A stretch of 64,000 nt of DNA from Zygnema cylindricum. Lineage: Eukaryota; Streptophyta; Zygnematophyceae; Zygnematales; Zygnemataceae. The stretch's first letter is position 1, and the number at the start of each line of letters is the position of its first letter. Positions 10,619-22,263 of the stretch are shown piece after piece. The position numbers and the translations under genes are program-made. The stretch is taken from positions 124,001-188,000 of the forward strand of contig JBBHKE010001935.1 of assembly GCA_037447655.1 (NCBI GenBank), in the 5' to 3' direction. The notes beneath the pieces were generated by a model, which was given only the letters and a program-made list of their open reading frames with translations, made no database searches and had not been told where the DNA came from.

Positions 10619-11130
10619 ATAGGACCAAGAACCAGTTTTCTATTGAAACGATAGTGAGAGAGTGGCATTGTGCCAATGACATGGATAGTCCATTCCGTGT
10701 GTTTTGTTTAGCTCCTTTAAATCTAGAAGACCAAGATATTACCTAACCAAGACTAACCTGTCCTGGTACATATGAAATAGTAATAATCGCATGTTAAAGC
10801 GGATATCGACACTTAAGAGAGGCTTTGTAAGTGGCGGAAAAATGGCGGAAGCGACAAAACATTTTACAGGTTTTTTTGTGTGCACAAAGGGAAGGACTTC
10901 TTTCACGAATACTGCATCGTAATTGAAGAAAAACAACAGGTAGAAACAGGGAGGAGGGGAGGAGGGGAAGAGGGGAGGAGGAAAGGTGGAGTGGAGATGT
11001 TTGTGACGGACATTGTAGGAGGGCGGCTGGAAAATAGAGAAGGAAAAAAGGGTTGTGACATAAAAGGAGTAGGCAGTTGAGTGGAATGAGGTGGAGGAAA
11101 GAAATGGGGTAAGAAACTGAGAGAAAAGTA
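10619..11130. other. Spacer with purine-rich tract
   Basis: About 10945-11130 is a G/A-rich tract (gaggggaggaggggaag). It matches a tract at 20570-20760 in the C/D spacer, so it belongs to the duplicated block. No gene. Confidence 0.5.
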
Positions 11131-11349
11131 CACCGTGTATCGCTATTAGTGTTAATGTTTCTTTCTACACTCTCAAATTATCTTTTCTCCGTACACACTT
11201 GTCCGATTTTCAGATGGAAACCACCAATCGAAAGGTGAGAATCTTGCCTTACAATCGCAATCGTCAGATCCATAATCCGACAAGGGTGCACAGAAAAAAA
11301 ATGTTTTAAGAGGCAAAAAAAACATTAACACGAATAACAATACACGGTG
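11131..11349. mobile_element. MITE, TA-flanked CACC...GGTG family (219 bp)
   Basis: TA at 11129-11130 and 11350-11351. The ends are CACCGTGTATCGCTATTAG and AACAATACACGGTG. Same subfamily as 8726 and 31391. Confidence 0.8.
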
Positions 11350-12795
11350 TAGTGTTGCAAGAAGGGATAAGAGGCAGAATAGGAGACGAAGAGAGAGGAG
11401 GAGAGGAAGGGAGAGGAGGAGACGAAGAGAAAGCGATAGACAAAAGAAGTTTTTGCACAAGTGGATTTTTATTTAACGGGTCATCATAGAATTTATAAAA
11501 TGGGAGGATGTGGATTGGATTCTACACACCTTACAATTTGCCGAATGTCCAACAAAGGGAGGGAGGGAGGGAGGGGGGGAGATGGAGAGGGAAGGAGGAA
11601 GGAGTGAGGAAGGGAAGGGGGGAGGGTATATTTGATATATTAGAAGCTTGCTCACAGTCATTACAAAGACTTATAGTATTGTTTTTTGAAACTTTAGAAC
11701 ATTGAAATTTTCAATTTTTCCATATTGATTCCCCTAACTCTTATTTTTCTGGACCACATTTCATCGATTTCAATATGCTTTCCATCTCGACAAAGTGGTC
11801 CAAATTTGTTGTGAAATAATATTTTGCGCCAATTTCGAATGTGAATGGTCTTAGAGTGGTTTATCGCTCATGGCTATGAAAGTTGATAAAACTAATTTGG
11901 ACGCGACTATTTTGGCCGAAAATTATAAAATAGTGTTAACCAACACTATTTAAGGGGGTAGGTTACAATCCGCCACATCACTCTAAATTAGGATTGTATG
12001 TACTAATTCAGCAATTACACTAAAAAATCCTTTACTTAATATCGATCGGCGGTGTACTTCCTGCATAAAGTAAATTCCCCACTACTAACAAGAGCTTGAA
12101 TGAAGGGTGACTTATATTTTTCAAAAACAAAATACTAATTTTTGTGTTAAATTTTTTCCTTTTATATTGATGCAATGTATGTGCGAAAAATGGCAGAGAC
12201 GTTTTGTATGACTAGCGTTGAATGATAATGTTTTCGCCAAAAAGACAACAGGCATCGATTAAATTTGATTCTAAAAATGTGTGAAAAGCTTGGTACAATT
12301 AGGCACCTTGGTAAAAAAAAAAAGAGAATGTCAATCCTTTTGAGGTATAGATAAAATCTAGATGTATTTAGGTCCTTTAAAACTAATTCATGACATTACA
12401 AGTACCAGATAAATAATTTTTACAAACATTGAACCCAAAAGAAAAACATATACATTTATTTGAATGCCACGACAAAATTTAGTATTCAGAAAACTGTGTC
12501 TATTAAAAAAACATGAATCAGGTATATCACATGAAAAATGTGTAATCAATGGATTATTGTACCAGCAAAACTTCAGCTTTTACAAAAAAAATCCTTCAAA
12601 TTAACTTACAAGCTTACTACTTCACAATAATCCAATACAAAACCATAAATTAATGCCCATTAAACATTCCCAAATCCCTAAATTTCTTCACAAACGCTAC
12701 CGCCTCTTTCTTTTCATAATTTCCTCCGTCTCTTGCATTGATTCTCCTCTTCAACGGTATTATTCATGAAATTAAACCGAAGTTTTACCGTTTTT
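11350..12795 (-). other. Conserved 3' flank of gene B with G-rich run
   Basis: Inverted relative of the gene A 3' flank. It includes a remnant TA-flanked MITE (near 12040, 'gatcggcggtg') and the conserved 3' UTR block on the minus strand ('ttgtattggattattgtgaagtag', about 12600-12640). The run at 11560-11580 has four or more GGG tracts separated by one base, a strong G-quadruplex pattern. No other gene seen. Confidence 0.5.
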
Positions 12796-13434
12796 TCATG
12801 GAATGCAAAGTATTTTCCCCTTAGGCAAAGTCGGCTGTTGACTTGAGCATATTGCAGCAGTAGTCGAGTCGTATTTGCACATTAAAGCGCGGCTGCCTTT
12901 ATAATATTCCGCTATAACAGCAGAACAAGGATAGGGAAGAGGTAAGGTCTTACGTTTGGTACAAATTTTTCCACACTTCATAACCACCTTAGGATTCTGC
13001 CACCACAAACAGTGCACAAATCCGTACATTCTACATTATTAATTTATTACGCAATTTCGCGCGTCCTTCAACATTTCCGACACAACTGTCCAAAAATTTA
13101 ATCATACACAGTTTCTCTGTATTCCAACAAGCACTACAGTCCAAAAATTTATGCGTGCACACTCATCATTATTACTAGCACAACCGTCCAAAAGCGAATA
13201 AATAGACAGCTTCTCGTGTCTTATAAGGCTATAACACTTCAGTGTAAAGAAAAATAAATTGTAGATGTTTGCAAAGAAATAACGCCGTAAATGTTTCAAA
13301 ATTCCAGGGGAATTTATTATTTTTAGGGTTTTGAAGAGCTTTAGGGTTTAACTTACAAATCTTCCCATCGCCGGCACTACGGCGAATAAGACAAGGATAA
13401 GCGACAGGAGCAGGACGAGGTTCGCAGATTTCAT
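12796..13434 (-). CDS. Gene B: small secreted six-cysteine protein (two exons)
   Basis: Minus strand: exon 1 is 13434-13357 and exon 2 is 12996-12796; the 360-bp intron has GTAAGT and GGCAG ends and phase 0. The product is 92 aa. Residues 1-26 are a signal peptide almost identical to that of gene A (MKSANLV, Leu-rich core, VVPAMG). The mature chain starts NPKVVMKCGK and has the family pattern C-x3-C-x11-C-x15-C-x9-C-x13-C, ending CIP. The usual YFKNN block is altered to YYKGS, and the Cys4 to Cys5 loop begins with K instead of L, so B is the most diverged of A-D in its middle. It is convergent with gene A. The upstream TATA-like motif is degraded (GATAGAGATAG), which may mean weaker expression. 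Function unknown. Confidence 0.77.
12997..13195 (-). repeat. Intron of gene B: four acceptor-like modules
   Basis: Minus-strand copies of the TGGAC(T/G)GTNGTG module, same number and order as gene A. The final copy reads GCACTGTTTGTGGTGGCAG at the acceptor, with the conserved 'TTGGAC' changed. Confidence 0.65.
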
Positions 13435-15015
13435 GTTTGCAGATTCGTTCGTCCAGGAAGAGACAAAATGCTGCGTCGTTTTAGAATAGAAAAAGTAAAC
13501 GACAAAAAGATTGCAGATTTTGAAGGCCAAAGGTTTAATAAAACAGAAAGCCCTTCCGTTTCCTCAAAAAAAGTTAACGGACAAGCGTGCACTCTTTTTT
13601 CAAACAGACACACGACGCCGCTATCTCTATCCCGTCACTTTTCCACACTAATAAGCGCTAGGATCCACTAGGACCATTGGCGTACGGATACGTTACTGAA
13701 TGCCTCTGTTCCATTCTGTACGGTCAGTAAACGAATTTTTGTTTGCGTGGCTCATACTGATTGGATCCACGTACGAAACTATTCCGATTCTGCGAATCTA
13801 CGAAGACTGTTTGACAGCAAAGTGTGAACGCAACATCCGTACCATCGGAGGAAAATAGTAACTCGTACGAAGTATTGAACAATATATGTACGATTTCGTA
13901 CATATGAAGCTTAAGGTTTGTAAAAGTTTACGAAAATGTCAGAACGGTTAGTGGATGCCTGGATGGCAAAAGGAGCGTGAAAGAGTATCTTCTGTCAAAG
14001 ATTTTATCGCGGCATTCTGTGGCCTCGCTTTCCCTGGCGTAAGGCACGTGGCCGATGCGCGTGTAGCCACCTGATCGCGCGTATCGTTACCATTTTCGGC
14101 GAGGCGCAATGCTATCCTTTCATATTTTTAGAATGTACCTCCTTGAGGCCACTTGTTAAAAACTGAAAGGGTCGACAGATGGCGAATCCGATTTTATCAA
14201 ATAGAATATCTGACGGTCAAGGTTCACGCCCATAACCTTGGAGAATCAAATCAGTCATCCAGTAACCTTTTTCATTGACAAAACAAAATATGGTACGGCA
14301 CTGTACGAAACATTACGGCCTTCATCCTCATTCAAGGAACATCCTCATTTTTCCCTAATGGTTTTAGGGACGACTGCGAAATAAAGGCCATAATTATGGT
14401 ACGGTCGTCCGATGGAACCGTCAACCATTTACGGTGTACTTTGCTATTAGTGCTTGACTCAGAGTTGACTTAAGAGTACAAGAATGGTCCGTACACTGTC
14501 ATATTATGTTTATGGTTTTTCCCCTACTTACATCATTATTTTTAGGTGCACACTCGTCCGGATGTTACTCCGACGGGTGCGATTGAAAGGTACGATTCCT
14601 TCCAAGGGATGTACGCGATCAAAAGTTGACGCAGGATACTTTACGTTACACATCTCCACTCCACGACTATAAATTAGGGAATTGATCATAGCGGTGGCTA
14701 TTTTGGTTAAGCGCAATCACTTACGTCACCTTGTCAATGATTGTACATTTAAAGTACACATTGGTACAAGCTACGTACCGTTGACGGTCAATCCGTTGAA
14801 GAGCTTTGACTTTCAAAATAATGTAGCGACCGGTTACAATTTTGCCGCGGTTGTCAACGTCGACCATCATAAAAAAAAATAAGCAATTCACACAGCCGGC
14901 CAAGGTTTACGGTGAGAAAACTGCGGCAACCACATGTAAATAAAAGTGTTGCGCACAGTCACTATCTCACTTTCCGTGAGCTCCACTACGCGAGCACATG
15001 TTGGCCTTGGACTTA
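13435..15015. other. Upstream region of gene B, then repeats
   Basis: 13435-13680 is the promoter-proximal and 5' UTR block shared with genes A and C. About 14725-15000 is one copy of a dispersed repeat of about 260 bp (R3) that also occurs at 24985-25245 (+), 28930-29235 (inverted) and 41105-41420 (inverted), recognised by 'gacggtcaa..cg', 'cgtcgacc' and 'actgcggca'. No gene. Confidence 0.5.
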
Positions 15016-15807
15016 GGGTAACCTTCCATCAGGCGAAAAGTGGGGTTGTTTACTGGAGAAAGTACCCTTCCGTACAAGGCCGTACTGCTTTTTTTTTTTT
15101 TTACAAAAGATGTTTACTAAAAATTCGTTAAGATCCTCCAAACTTTTTGGCGAAAACTCCCACCGTCCGATTTTGAATTCTCGACGCTAACGCCCCTTCT
15201 ATCCAGTACGCGAGTCTCCTCCGACTGTCCTCGGGAAAACACTTAGCGCTTATTGGACGCTTGTATTGGTCCACTTGTAAAATCAGAGTCGATCCACGAC
15301 AGACGTGAAACTATAAACTTACATGTGGCAAATGGCGTGTACCGTCTGACATCATAACCAGCCTGTTCGACGACAAAATCTTCGTTGTAGGACATCCTGT
15401 CACGCCTCCTTCATAAATGTGCACAATCAAATTGGTACAGCGATAATGCATTCACGTACAAAATGGTACATTCTTCGACATTTTTGTACAAACTTTAATT
15501 TTGCAACGGTTTTCGTGGCCGTTGGTACAGCGACAACCCTAAGAACGTTTAGATTGTACATTAGCGTGACGCTACTAAGATATTTTAATCGGCGTCTATC
15601 CGTACACATACGCAGTTGCGATTTTGTCCTTTTCGAAATGATGATTATTCCTGGGCGGCTCAACAGGACCCTACGTGGTACCAATCGCAATCAAACAAGT
15701 CAGCAATTTTAGCTTCACTGGCACGACCCGATGGAAGGGTGTTACAAATATTACTGTCGTTAAACGTGACCGTATAATTACTGGGAACGCCTGATAGAAG
15801 GTTACCC
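15016..15807. mobile_element. PIF/Harbinger-like MITE (792 bp, TSD TTA)
   Basis: The termini are GGGTAACCTTCCATCAG and CTGATAGAAGGTTACCC, flanked by TTA at 15013-15015 and 15808-15810. Overlapping ORFs near 15420-15710 on both strands fall wholly inside it and are not considered genes. Confidence 0.8.
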
Positions 15808-16003
15808 TTAGCCGCAAAATTGAAATTTAATTGTGAAGCGTCACATTGAACTTACACGCAAATTGAAGACGACGCGAAATGAAACCTCTCAAAACTAAAG
15901 TACTAGAAGACTTGTATGGATTAAATAAATCGCACGAAAAAAAAAAAAAACTCTGTACACTATAATAAAAGTATAAAACGGACCCGCATAAAAATATCAA
16001 TGA

Positions 16004-16738
16004 GGGTAACGTTCCATCAGACATTTATGTAATCGTACGGCTAACTCTACGGGCCGGGTTAATTGATTCAATGTTCCATCACGAAGAGTTTGTAATCCAC
16101 GTGTTATACATTGAGTGCCACCACGTGGGTTTTGACCGGATATTCAAAATATTTTAAAAAATTTTACACCGACAAATTTCACTTCAAATCTTCACTTGCG
16201 TACCATGTACCTGCGTACCAAATCATAATACGACAGAACTTTTGTACTTTTTACAAACGCCAACCTTTTACGCTAGCTCATTTTTTAAGGTTCTTGTTTT
16301 CGAACATGACGAAAATCCTTTGCCGGAAATAGTGTGACGAAAGAGCGTTACCAGAAATAGCGCGAAGGAGGACAGTTTCGAGATTACTTTTTTTATTTTC
16401 AGGTGCTTTTGAAAGGTACGTACCATAAGCACATTTTGTGATTTTTCGTTGGTTGTCTTTTTGACACATAGCTTAATTGTCCACCGTGTCACAATTATTT
16501 TTTTCTGTATTGCCAACCCCTCCTTGAGGTACGTTGGCAGCTATAGAGAAAAATGAAGTGAACGCCTCGCGGATGGATATCCGACGGTCAGTGTTACCTC
16601 CAGGACCTTTGGAGAGTATTGGCAAGATTCTCTGTAATGTTGTTTCTCATATAAAAACAAAATAAGCGGTACGGTTTGGTACGGATAGTCGCTGACTTTT
16701 GTAAACTACCCCACTTTTCGACTGATGGAACGTGACCC
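16004..16738. mobile_element. PIF/Harbinger-like MITE (735 bp, TSD TGA)
   Basis: The termini are GGGTAACGTTCCATCAG and CTGATGGAACGTGACCC, flanked by TGA at 16001-16003 and 16739-16741. It is the uninterrupted relative of the element at 2700-4117 and so shows the empty site for the nested copy there. It contains an imperfect hairpin near 16515-16540. Confidence 0.78.
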
Positions 16739-16977
16739 TGAAACTAAATTAAAAAAATGCGAGTCCTCATGCGCGCGGGCAAAGCAAACCACACTATTTA
16801 CGATTCATTTATAAATTTCAATTTTAAGGCCAAGGGTGTGGTTACATCCGGAGGTCTCTGTAATTGTACGGACAACAATATTTATGTTAAAAGCCAACAT
16901 TTGCTCTCATATCGTTGTTACACATAGGGGACACTTGAAATCCGGGTCCGCTAGATCTGCGCTAAAAAACAAAGTAA

Positions 16978-17708
16978 GGATGAAGTTCCATTAGACGGTC
17001 CCAGTAAATGTACAGAGAAGTCTACTGGCAGCGTTTACTGGAAGTCCGCTGCATTGTGTCGGGCTAGTGTCAAACCTTCCTCAATTATGACTGGCGCCAC
17101 GTAGGTTAGAGTCCAAATTCTAAAAATCTTGAAAAAAATCTACAAACAGAATATCTGTACGAAATTTCTGTACCACCTGAGGTAATTAATGATTCGTACA
17201 TAAAGTTTTCGGTTAGATTTTGATTTTGAAAATGGAAATCAAAATTTCGAAACAGAATGGCAAAAATACGCGACAAACTTTGAAGGTCGCGGCAAACTTT
17301 GAATGTCGTTGGATGTCAGACGGAGCGTGCGAGGATATTTTCACCTGACCTGCATTCAACATGGCAGGAGACACATGGCATGTACGACGTGCACGCTTGT
17401 GATCGCTTGTACAACGTAGATATTTTTTTTCCTTTTCACGTGTACCAATGGTTATGAATGGCATTCATCTAGTGGGCGAGGAGAGTTGGGGCCCACTGGA
17501 TGATGTGCTCGATTGCTTCGCGGATCTCAGAAAGTGAAACTTCCAACGGTCAGGAATTACGCCTACATCATTGGAGCTTCCCGACAGCTCTCCAGTAACG
17601 ATGTTTCGTCCGACAAAAAAAAATTCTGGTACGGCTCTGTACGGCTCTGTACGAAAACGTACGGCGTTCAGTAACGAACCCCACTTTTCGTCTAATGGAA
17701 CTTCACCC
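16978..17708. mobile_element. PIF/Harbinger-like MITE (731 bp, TSD TAA)
   Basis: The termini are GGATGAAGTTCCATTAGACG and CGTCTAATGGAACTTCACCC, flanked by TAA at 16975-16977 and 17709-17711. Its interior matches 4121-4852 in inverted orientation. Confidence 0.78.
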
Positions 17709-18112
17709 TAAGCTGACATACCCTGATATTTTAGTAAACTTTTACAAATTTAAAGTTTCGTCCGCCCGTACATATTCTGTTCAATAGTTTTACGTCACTT
17801 TTTACCTCCGATGGTACGGATATTGCGTTCACACTTTGCTCTCAAACAGTCTTGTAGATTTGCAGAATCGGAATAGTTTCGTACGTGGACCCAACCGAAA
17901 TGAGCCACGCAAGCAAAAATTTGTTTCCCGACAGACAGGATGGAACATAGGCAGCCAGTAAAGCATCCGTACGTTTACTGCTAACGCCCATTGGAACATC
18001 GGCCCAACTTTTTTCGGCGGCTAAGGAAGTTACGCATTTATTTCACATTCGTATTTTGAGTCGCCAATGGTCCTAGTGGATCCTATTCCTTATTAGCGTG
18101 GGTAAGTGATGG
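17709..18112 (+). other. Upstream region of gene C
   Basis: Includes a fragment of the nested-MITE family ('tacctccgatggtacggatatt') and, from about 18000, the 5' block shared with genes A and B ('ccaatggtcctagtggatcct'). No separate gene. Confidence 0.5.
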
Positions 18113-18120
18113 TATATGTA
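18113..18120 (+). promoter_or_regulatory. TATA-like box of gene C
   Basis: TATATGTA followed by GCGGCTTCGT, aligned with the TATATAG of gene A at the same distance (about 200 bp) before the start codon. Confidence 0.45.
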
Positions 18121-18313
18121 GCGGCTTCGTGTTTTTGGTAGGAAAGAAAAAGTGCACGCTTGTCGGTTAACTTTTTGGGGGAAAGGAATCGGAAGGGCTC
18201 TCTGTTTTAATAAACCTTCGGCCTTTAAAACCTGCAATCTTCTTGTCGTTTTCTCACTTTTCCAAAACGGCGCACCATTTTGTCTCTTCCTGGACGAACT
18301 GCAATCTACAAAC

Positions 18314-18961
18314 ATGAAATATGCGAACTTCTTCCTCCTCTTGTCGCTTATCCTTGTCGTATTCGCCGTAGTGCCGGCGACGGGAGAAATTGTAAGTCAA
18401 ACCCTAAAACTCTGCAAAACTCTGTAAATTAAAAATCCTGAAATTTTGAAAAACTCTGTAAATTCCCCTGAAATTTTGAAACATTAACGGCGTTATTCCG
18501 TCGCAAACGCCACAATTTCTTTTTCTTTACACGGAATTATTATAACCGAACAAGACACGAGAATGTCCACGTATTTGCATTTGGACGGTTGTGCCGGTAA
18601 TGATAAGAGTGTGCACGCATTAACTTCTGGACTGTACTGTAGCGCTTGTCGGAGTACAGACAAACTGTGCATGTTTCAATTTTTGGACTGTTGTGCTGAA
18701 AGTTTGAAGGACGCGCGAAATTGCGTACTAATGGAGAATGTACGGATTTCTGGACTGTTTCGGTGGCAGAATCCTAAGCTGGCGTGTGGAAAAATTTGTA
18801 CCAAACGTATTTACTTATCTTTTAAAACTACTTGTGCTTCAGTTAATGTGAAATACTTTAAAAACAACTACACTATAATGTGTTTGTACGACTCGACTAC
18901 GTATGCATCGTGCAGAAGTACCTCGACTTTACCTAAGGGCAAAGCAATTTGCTATCCATGA
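18314..18961 (+). CDS. Gene C: small secreted six-cysteine protein (two exons)
   Basis: Exon 1 is 18314-18391 and exon 2 is 18770-18961; the 378-bp intron has GTAAGT and GGCAG ends and phase 0. The product is 89 aa: a 26-residue signal peptide (MKYANFF, Leu/Val core, VVPATGEI) and a mature chain beginning NPKLACGK. Cysteines follow C-x3-C-x11-C-x15-C-x9-C-x12-C, ending CYP, with VKYFKNN and MCLYDSTTY in the conserved middle. The open frame of exon 2 extends upstream through the three preceding acceptor-like modules as far as 18563, so intron retention from there would add a Cys-rich N-terminal part (LDGC, YCSAC, LDCC). I do not think this is the normal product because the signal peptide exon joins perfectly at the last acceptor. 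Function unknown. Gene C is convergent with D. Confidence 0.8.
18575..18769 (+). repeat. Intron of gene C: four acceptor-like modules, open frame
   Basis: Modules with core TGGAC(T/G)GT occur at 18582, 18628, 18684 and 18751, the last at the acceptor. One frame stays open from 18563 into exon 2. Module 3 plus following bases reads FLDCCAESLKDARNC. Confidence 0.65.
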
Positions 18962-20804
18962 AAAAACGGTTAAACACCGTTTATTTTCATGAGAAATACC
19001 GTCGAAGACGAAGAAGGGAATCAAAGAGAGAGACCGAGGAAATTGTGAAATGAAAGAGGCGGTAGTGTTTGTGAAGAAATGTAGGGATTTGGGAATGTTT
19101 TTTTTAAGGGTATTAATTTATGCTTTTGTATTGGATTATTGGGAAGTAGTTGTAAGCTTGTAAGCTATTTTGAAGGATTTTTTTTTTTGTAAAAGCTAAA
19201 TTTTTTGCTACTTGTACAATTATCTTTTGATTACACATTTTTCATTTGATAGACCTCATTTATGGGTTTTTAATAGACAGAGTTTCATAAGTTTTCTGAA
19301 TATCATATTTTTACGTGGCATTCAAATAATTGTATATGTTTTTTTTTGGGTTCAATGTTTGTAAGAATTATAGATTTATTGGTTCTTGTAATGTCATGAA
19401 TTAGTTTAAAGGACCTTAATACATCTACATTTTATCTATACCTCAAAAAAATTGGCATTCTCTTCTTTTTTTTACAAAGGTGCCTCAGTTTACCAAGCTT
19501 TTCACACATTTTTTGAACCAGATTTAATTGATTTCTGTTGTCTTTTTGGCGAAAACATTATTGTCCAACGCTTGTCATATGAAACGTCTCTGCCATTTTT
19601 CGCGCATGCATTACATCAATATAAATGACAAAGTTTTAACACAAAAATTAGTATTTTTTTTTTGAAAAATATAAGCCACCCTTCATTCAGGCTCTTGTTA
19701 GTAGTGGAGAATTTACTTTCCGCCGGAAGTACACCTCCCATCGATATTAAGTAAAGGAATTATTAGTGTAATTGCAGAATTAGTAAATAAATCCTTATTT
19801 AGAGTGATGTGGCGGATTCTAATCTACCCTTTAAATAGTGTTGGTTAACACTATTATACAATTTCCGGCCAAAATAGTCGCGTTCAAATTATTTTTATCA
19901 ACTTTCATATTCACATTCACATGCGAGATTGGCGCAACATAGGATTCAAAATAAATTTGGACCACATTGCTGCGATGGAAAGCATATTGAAATCGATGAA
20001 ATGTGGTGCAAAAAAATTAAGAGCTAGGGGAATCAATATGGAAAGCTTGAAAATTTCAATGTTCTAAAGTTTAGGAAACCAATACTAGAAGCCTGTGTGA
20101 TGACGGTGGCCAAGCTTCCAATATATAAGTACACCCTCCCTACTTCCCTCCCTCCCTCCTCCCTCCTTCCCTCCACCTCTCCCCCCCTCCCTCCCTCCCT
20201 CCCTCCCTTTGTTAGACATTCGGCGAATTGTAAGGCGTATAAAATCCAATTCACATCCTCCCATTTAATAACCTCCCTTCTTAAAACCGCGAAGACTAGA
20301 AAAAAGAAAAATAGGCCTTTCAAAGCCCAATGATCGACAGCCGCGGGAAATCTGGCGAACTTTTTGCAACAGTACAGTACAAAATGTAAAGTACAAAACG
20401 TAAAGTACAAAATGTAAATTACAAAATGTAAAGTACAAAATGCAAAGTACAAAATTGGAAGGGACGTGACTCTGAAGTAAAAATGAAAGCGCCGTTCCAA
20501 ATGTTTGGGTGACGCTTCATGATGACGTCATCTTTTCGGTCACCGCTGCATCGTAATTCAAGAAGAACAACAGGTAGAAACATGGAGGAGGGGAAGAGGG
20601 GAGGGGGGAGGTGGATGTGGGGGAGGTGGGGAAGAAGGGGGTGTGGAGATGTTTGTGACGGACTTTGTGGGAGGGCGGCTGGAAAACAGGGAAGGAAAAA
20701 GGGTTGTGGAGGGAGGGAGGGAGGGAGGGAAGGAAGGAGAGGAGGGAGGAGGTGTTGATTTCCTAGAAATCCGGGATTCGGTATGTCCCATACTAGGGAA
20801 AAGT
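18962..20804 (+). other. Conserved 3' flank of gene C, minisatellite and G/C-rich runs
   Basis: Copy of the 3' flank of gene A: 3' UTR block at about 19110-19260, remnant TA-flanked MITE near 19730, C-rich run at 20140-20215 (G-quadruplex pattern on the minus strand), inverted 14-bp minisatellite at 20376-20455, and a G-rich run at 20700-20755. The long minus-strand ORF across 20033-20500 is made of these repeats. No gene. Confidence 0.5.
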
Positions 20805-20876
20805 GAGCCGGCCAAGGCTCGAACCTGGGACCTCTGACTTGAGCTGTCAGTGCACTAACCACTGTGCCACCAGCTC
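20805..20876 (-). tRNA. tRNA-like sequence, probably a tRNA-derived SINE head or tRNA pseudogene
   Basis: On the minus strand the 72 bases fold as a tRNA. The acceptor stem GAGCTGG/CCGGCTC has six Watson-Crick pairs plus one G-T. The D arm is GCACAGTGGTTAGTGC, the anticodon stem CTGAC/GTCAG, and the T arm CCAGG-TTCGAGC-CTTGG. Box A and box B promoter words are good. The anticodon loop AGCTCAA would give anticodon CUC (Glu), but base 33 is G instead of the invariant U, and no CCA-like or T-run terminator follows directly. It is more likely the head of a SINE or a pseudogene than a working tRNA. Confidence 0.6.
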
Positions 20877-21287
20877 GATGTAGAGCCTGGCGGGTCCGTA
20901 CCTATTTCTTTTAGGCGGATTCGAGTGTGACGTATCACATTCTACCCCGTATTGAACCGGCATTCACGTGCCAATCCAACAGGGGGAGGGAGAGTGGGAG
21001 GTGGGAGGAGGGGTAAACTCATCACTTCTCCAGTATCCGAGATTTTCATGTGGTTTCCATTTTTATACATTGGAAGCTTGCCCACCATCATCACAAAGGC
21101 TTCTAGTATTGTTTTTTTTACCTTTAGAACATCGAAATTTTTCAGCTTTCAATATTGTTCCCCGAACTTTTATTTTTTTGCTCAACATTTCATCGATACC
21201 ATCCTGCTTTCCATCGCAACAATGGGGTCCAAATTTTTTGAATCCTATGTTGCGCCAATCTCGAATGTGAATGTTTTTAGAGTGGTA
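20877..21287. other. Spacer between genes C and D
   Basis: Possible SINE flank followed by the distal part of the conserved 3' flank of gene D ('catcgaaatttttcagctttcaat'). No gene. Confidence 0.4.
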
Positions 21288-21482
21288 CACCTCTCATTGC
21301 TACGAAAGTTGATAAAAATAATTTGGACGCGAATATTTTCGGCGGAAAATCATAAAATCGCGTCAACCAACAGTATTTAAGGGAGTACATTACAATTCGC
21401 CACGTCACACTAAATCAGGATTGTATGTACTAATTTCGCAATCACATCAATAATTCCTTTACTTTAATATCGATGGGCGGTG
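21288..21482. mobile_element. MITE, TA-flanked CACC...GGTG family (195 bp) in the gene D flank
   Basis: The ends are CACCTCTCATTGCTA and ATATCGATGGGCGGTG, with TA at 21286-21287 and 21483-21484. The 3' flanks of genes A, B and C carry decayed copies at the same place, so this insertion predates the gene duplications. Confidence 0.65.
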
Positions 21483-22263
21483 TACTTCCGGCGGATAGTA
21501 AGCTCCCCATTCCGGGATGACGTATGGCTTCTATTTTTTAAAAACAAAATTCTGATTTTTGTATTCAACTATTTTTTCTTACATTGATGGAATGAATGTG
21601 CGAAAAATGGCGGAGAAGTTTTGTGCGATAAGCGTTGGACGATAATGATTTCGCCGAAAAGACAACAGAATTTAATAAAATTTGATTCATAGAATGTGTG
21701 AAAAGCTTGACACAATGAGGCACCATTGTAAAAAAAAAATAGAGACTGACAATTTTTTTGAGTTATAGATGAAATTTAGATGTATTAAGGTCCATTAATT
21801 ATGTATACTTTTCATTTAGCCAAAGTAATTCATGACATTACAAATTCCAATAAATCAATAATTTTTACAAACATTGAACCCAAAAAAAAGCACATATATT
21901 TATTTGAATGCCAAGATAAATATTATTTTCAGAAAAATAATCACATTTTTCCCCTTTAACAAATCATAAATTAGGTGTATCGAATGAAAAATGTGTAAGC
22001 ATGGATTATTGTACCCGTAGCAAAAATTTAAATTCTTACATTTTTTTTCCTTCAAATTCGATTTTAAGATTCGACTACTTCACAATAATCCTATACAAAA
22101 GCATAAATTAAAACCCATAAAATGCAAAAACTATTTTTAAATCCCTAAATAACTTCTTCAAAACACCATTGCCTCTTTCTTTTCACAATTTCGTCATTTG
22201 TCTCATTGATACTCCTCTTCGACGGTATTTTTCATGAAATTAAACCGAAGTTTCACCGTTTTT
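21483..22263 (-). other. Conserved 3' flank of gene D
   Basis: Inverted relative of the gene A, B and C 3' flanks. Includes the 3' UTR block ('ttgtataggattattgtgaagtag' on the minus strand). No gene. Confidence 0.5.

Noticed and set aside
12997-13195. Intronic box C/D snoRNA in the family introns
   Set aside because: An ATGATGA word and CTGA words occur in gene B, but the C box is not conserved in A, C and D and there is no terminal stem.
15419-15712. Overlapping ORFs of about 90 codons on both strands
   Set aside because: They lie wholly inside a defined MITE and have no splice sites, start context or protein-like pattern.
18152-18313. N-terminal extension of gene C (and similar upstream frames of genes A and B)
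   Set aside because: The frame upstream of the MK-AN start is not kept between paralogues (B is shifted), and it would bury the signal peptide.
20033-20500. 155-codon minus-strand ORF
   Set aside because: Made of the 14-bp minisatellite, a G-rich run and shared 3' flank sequence.
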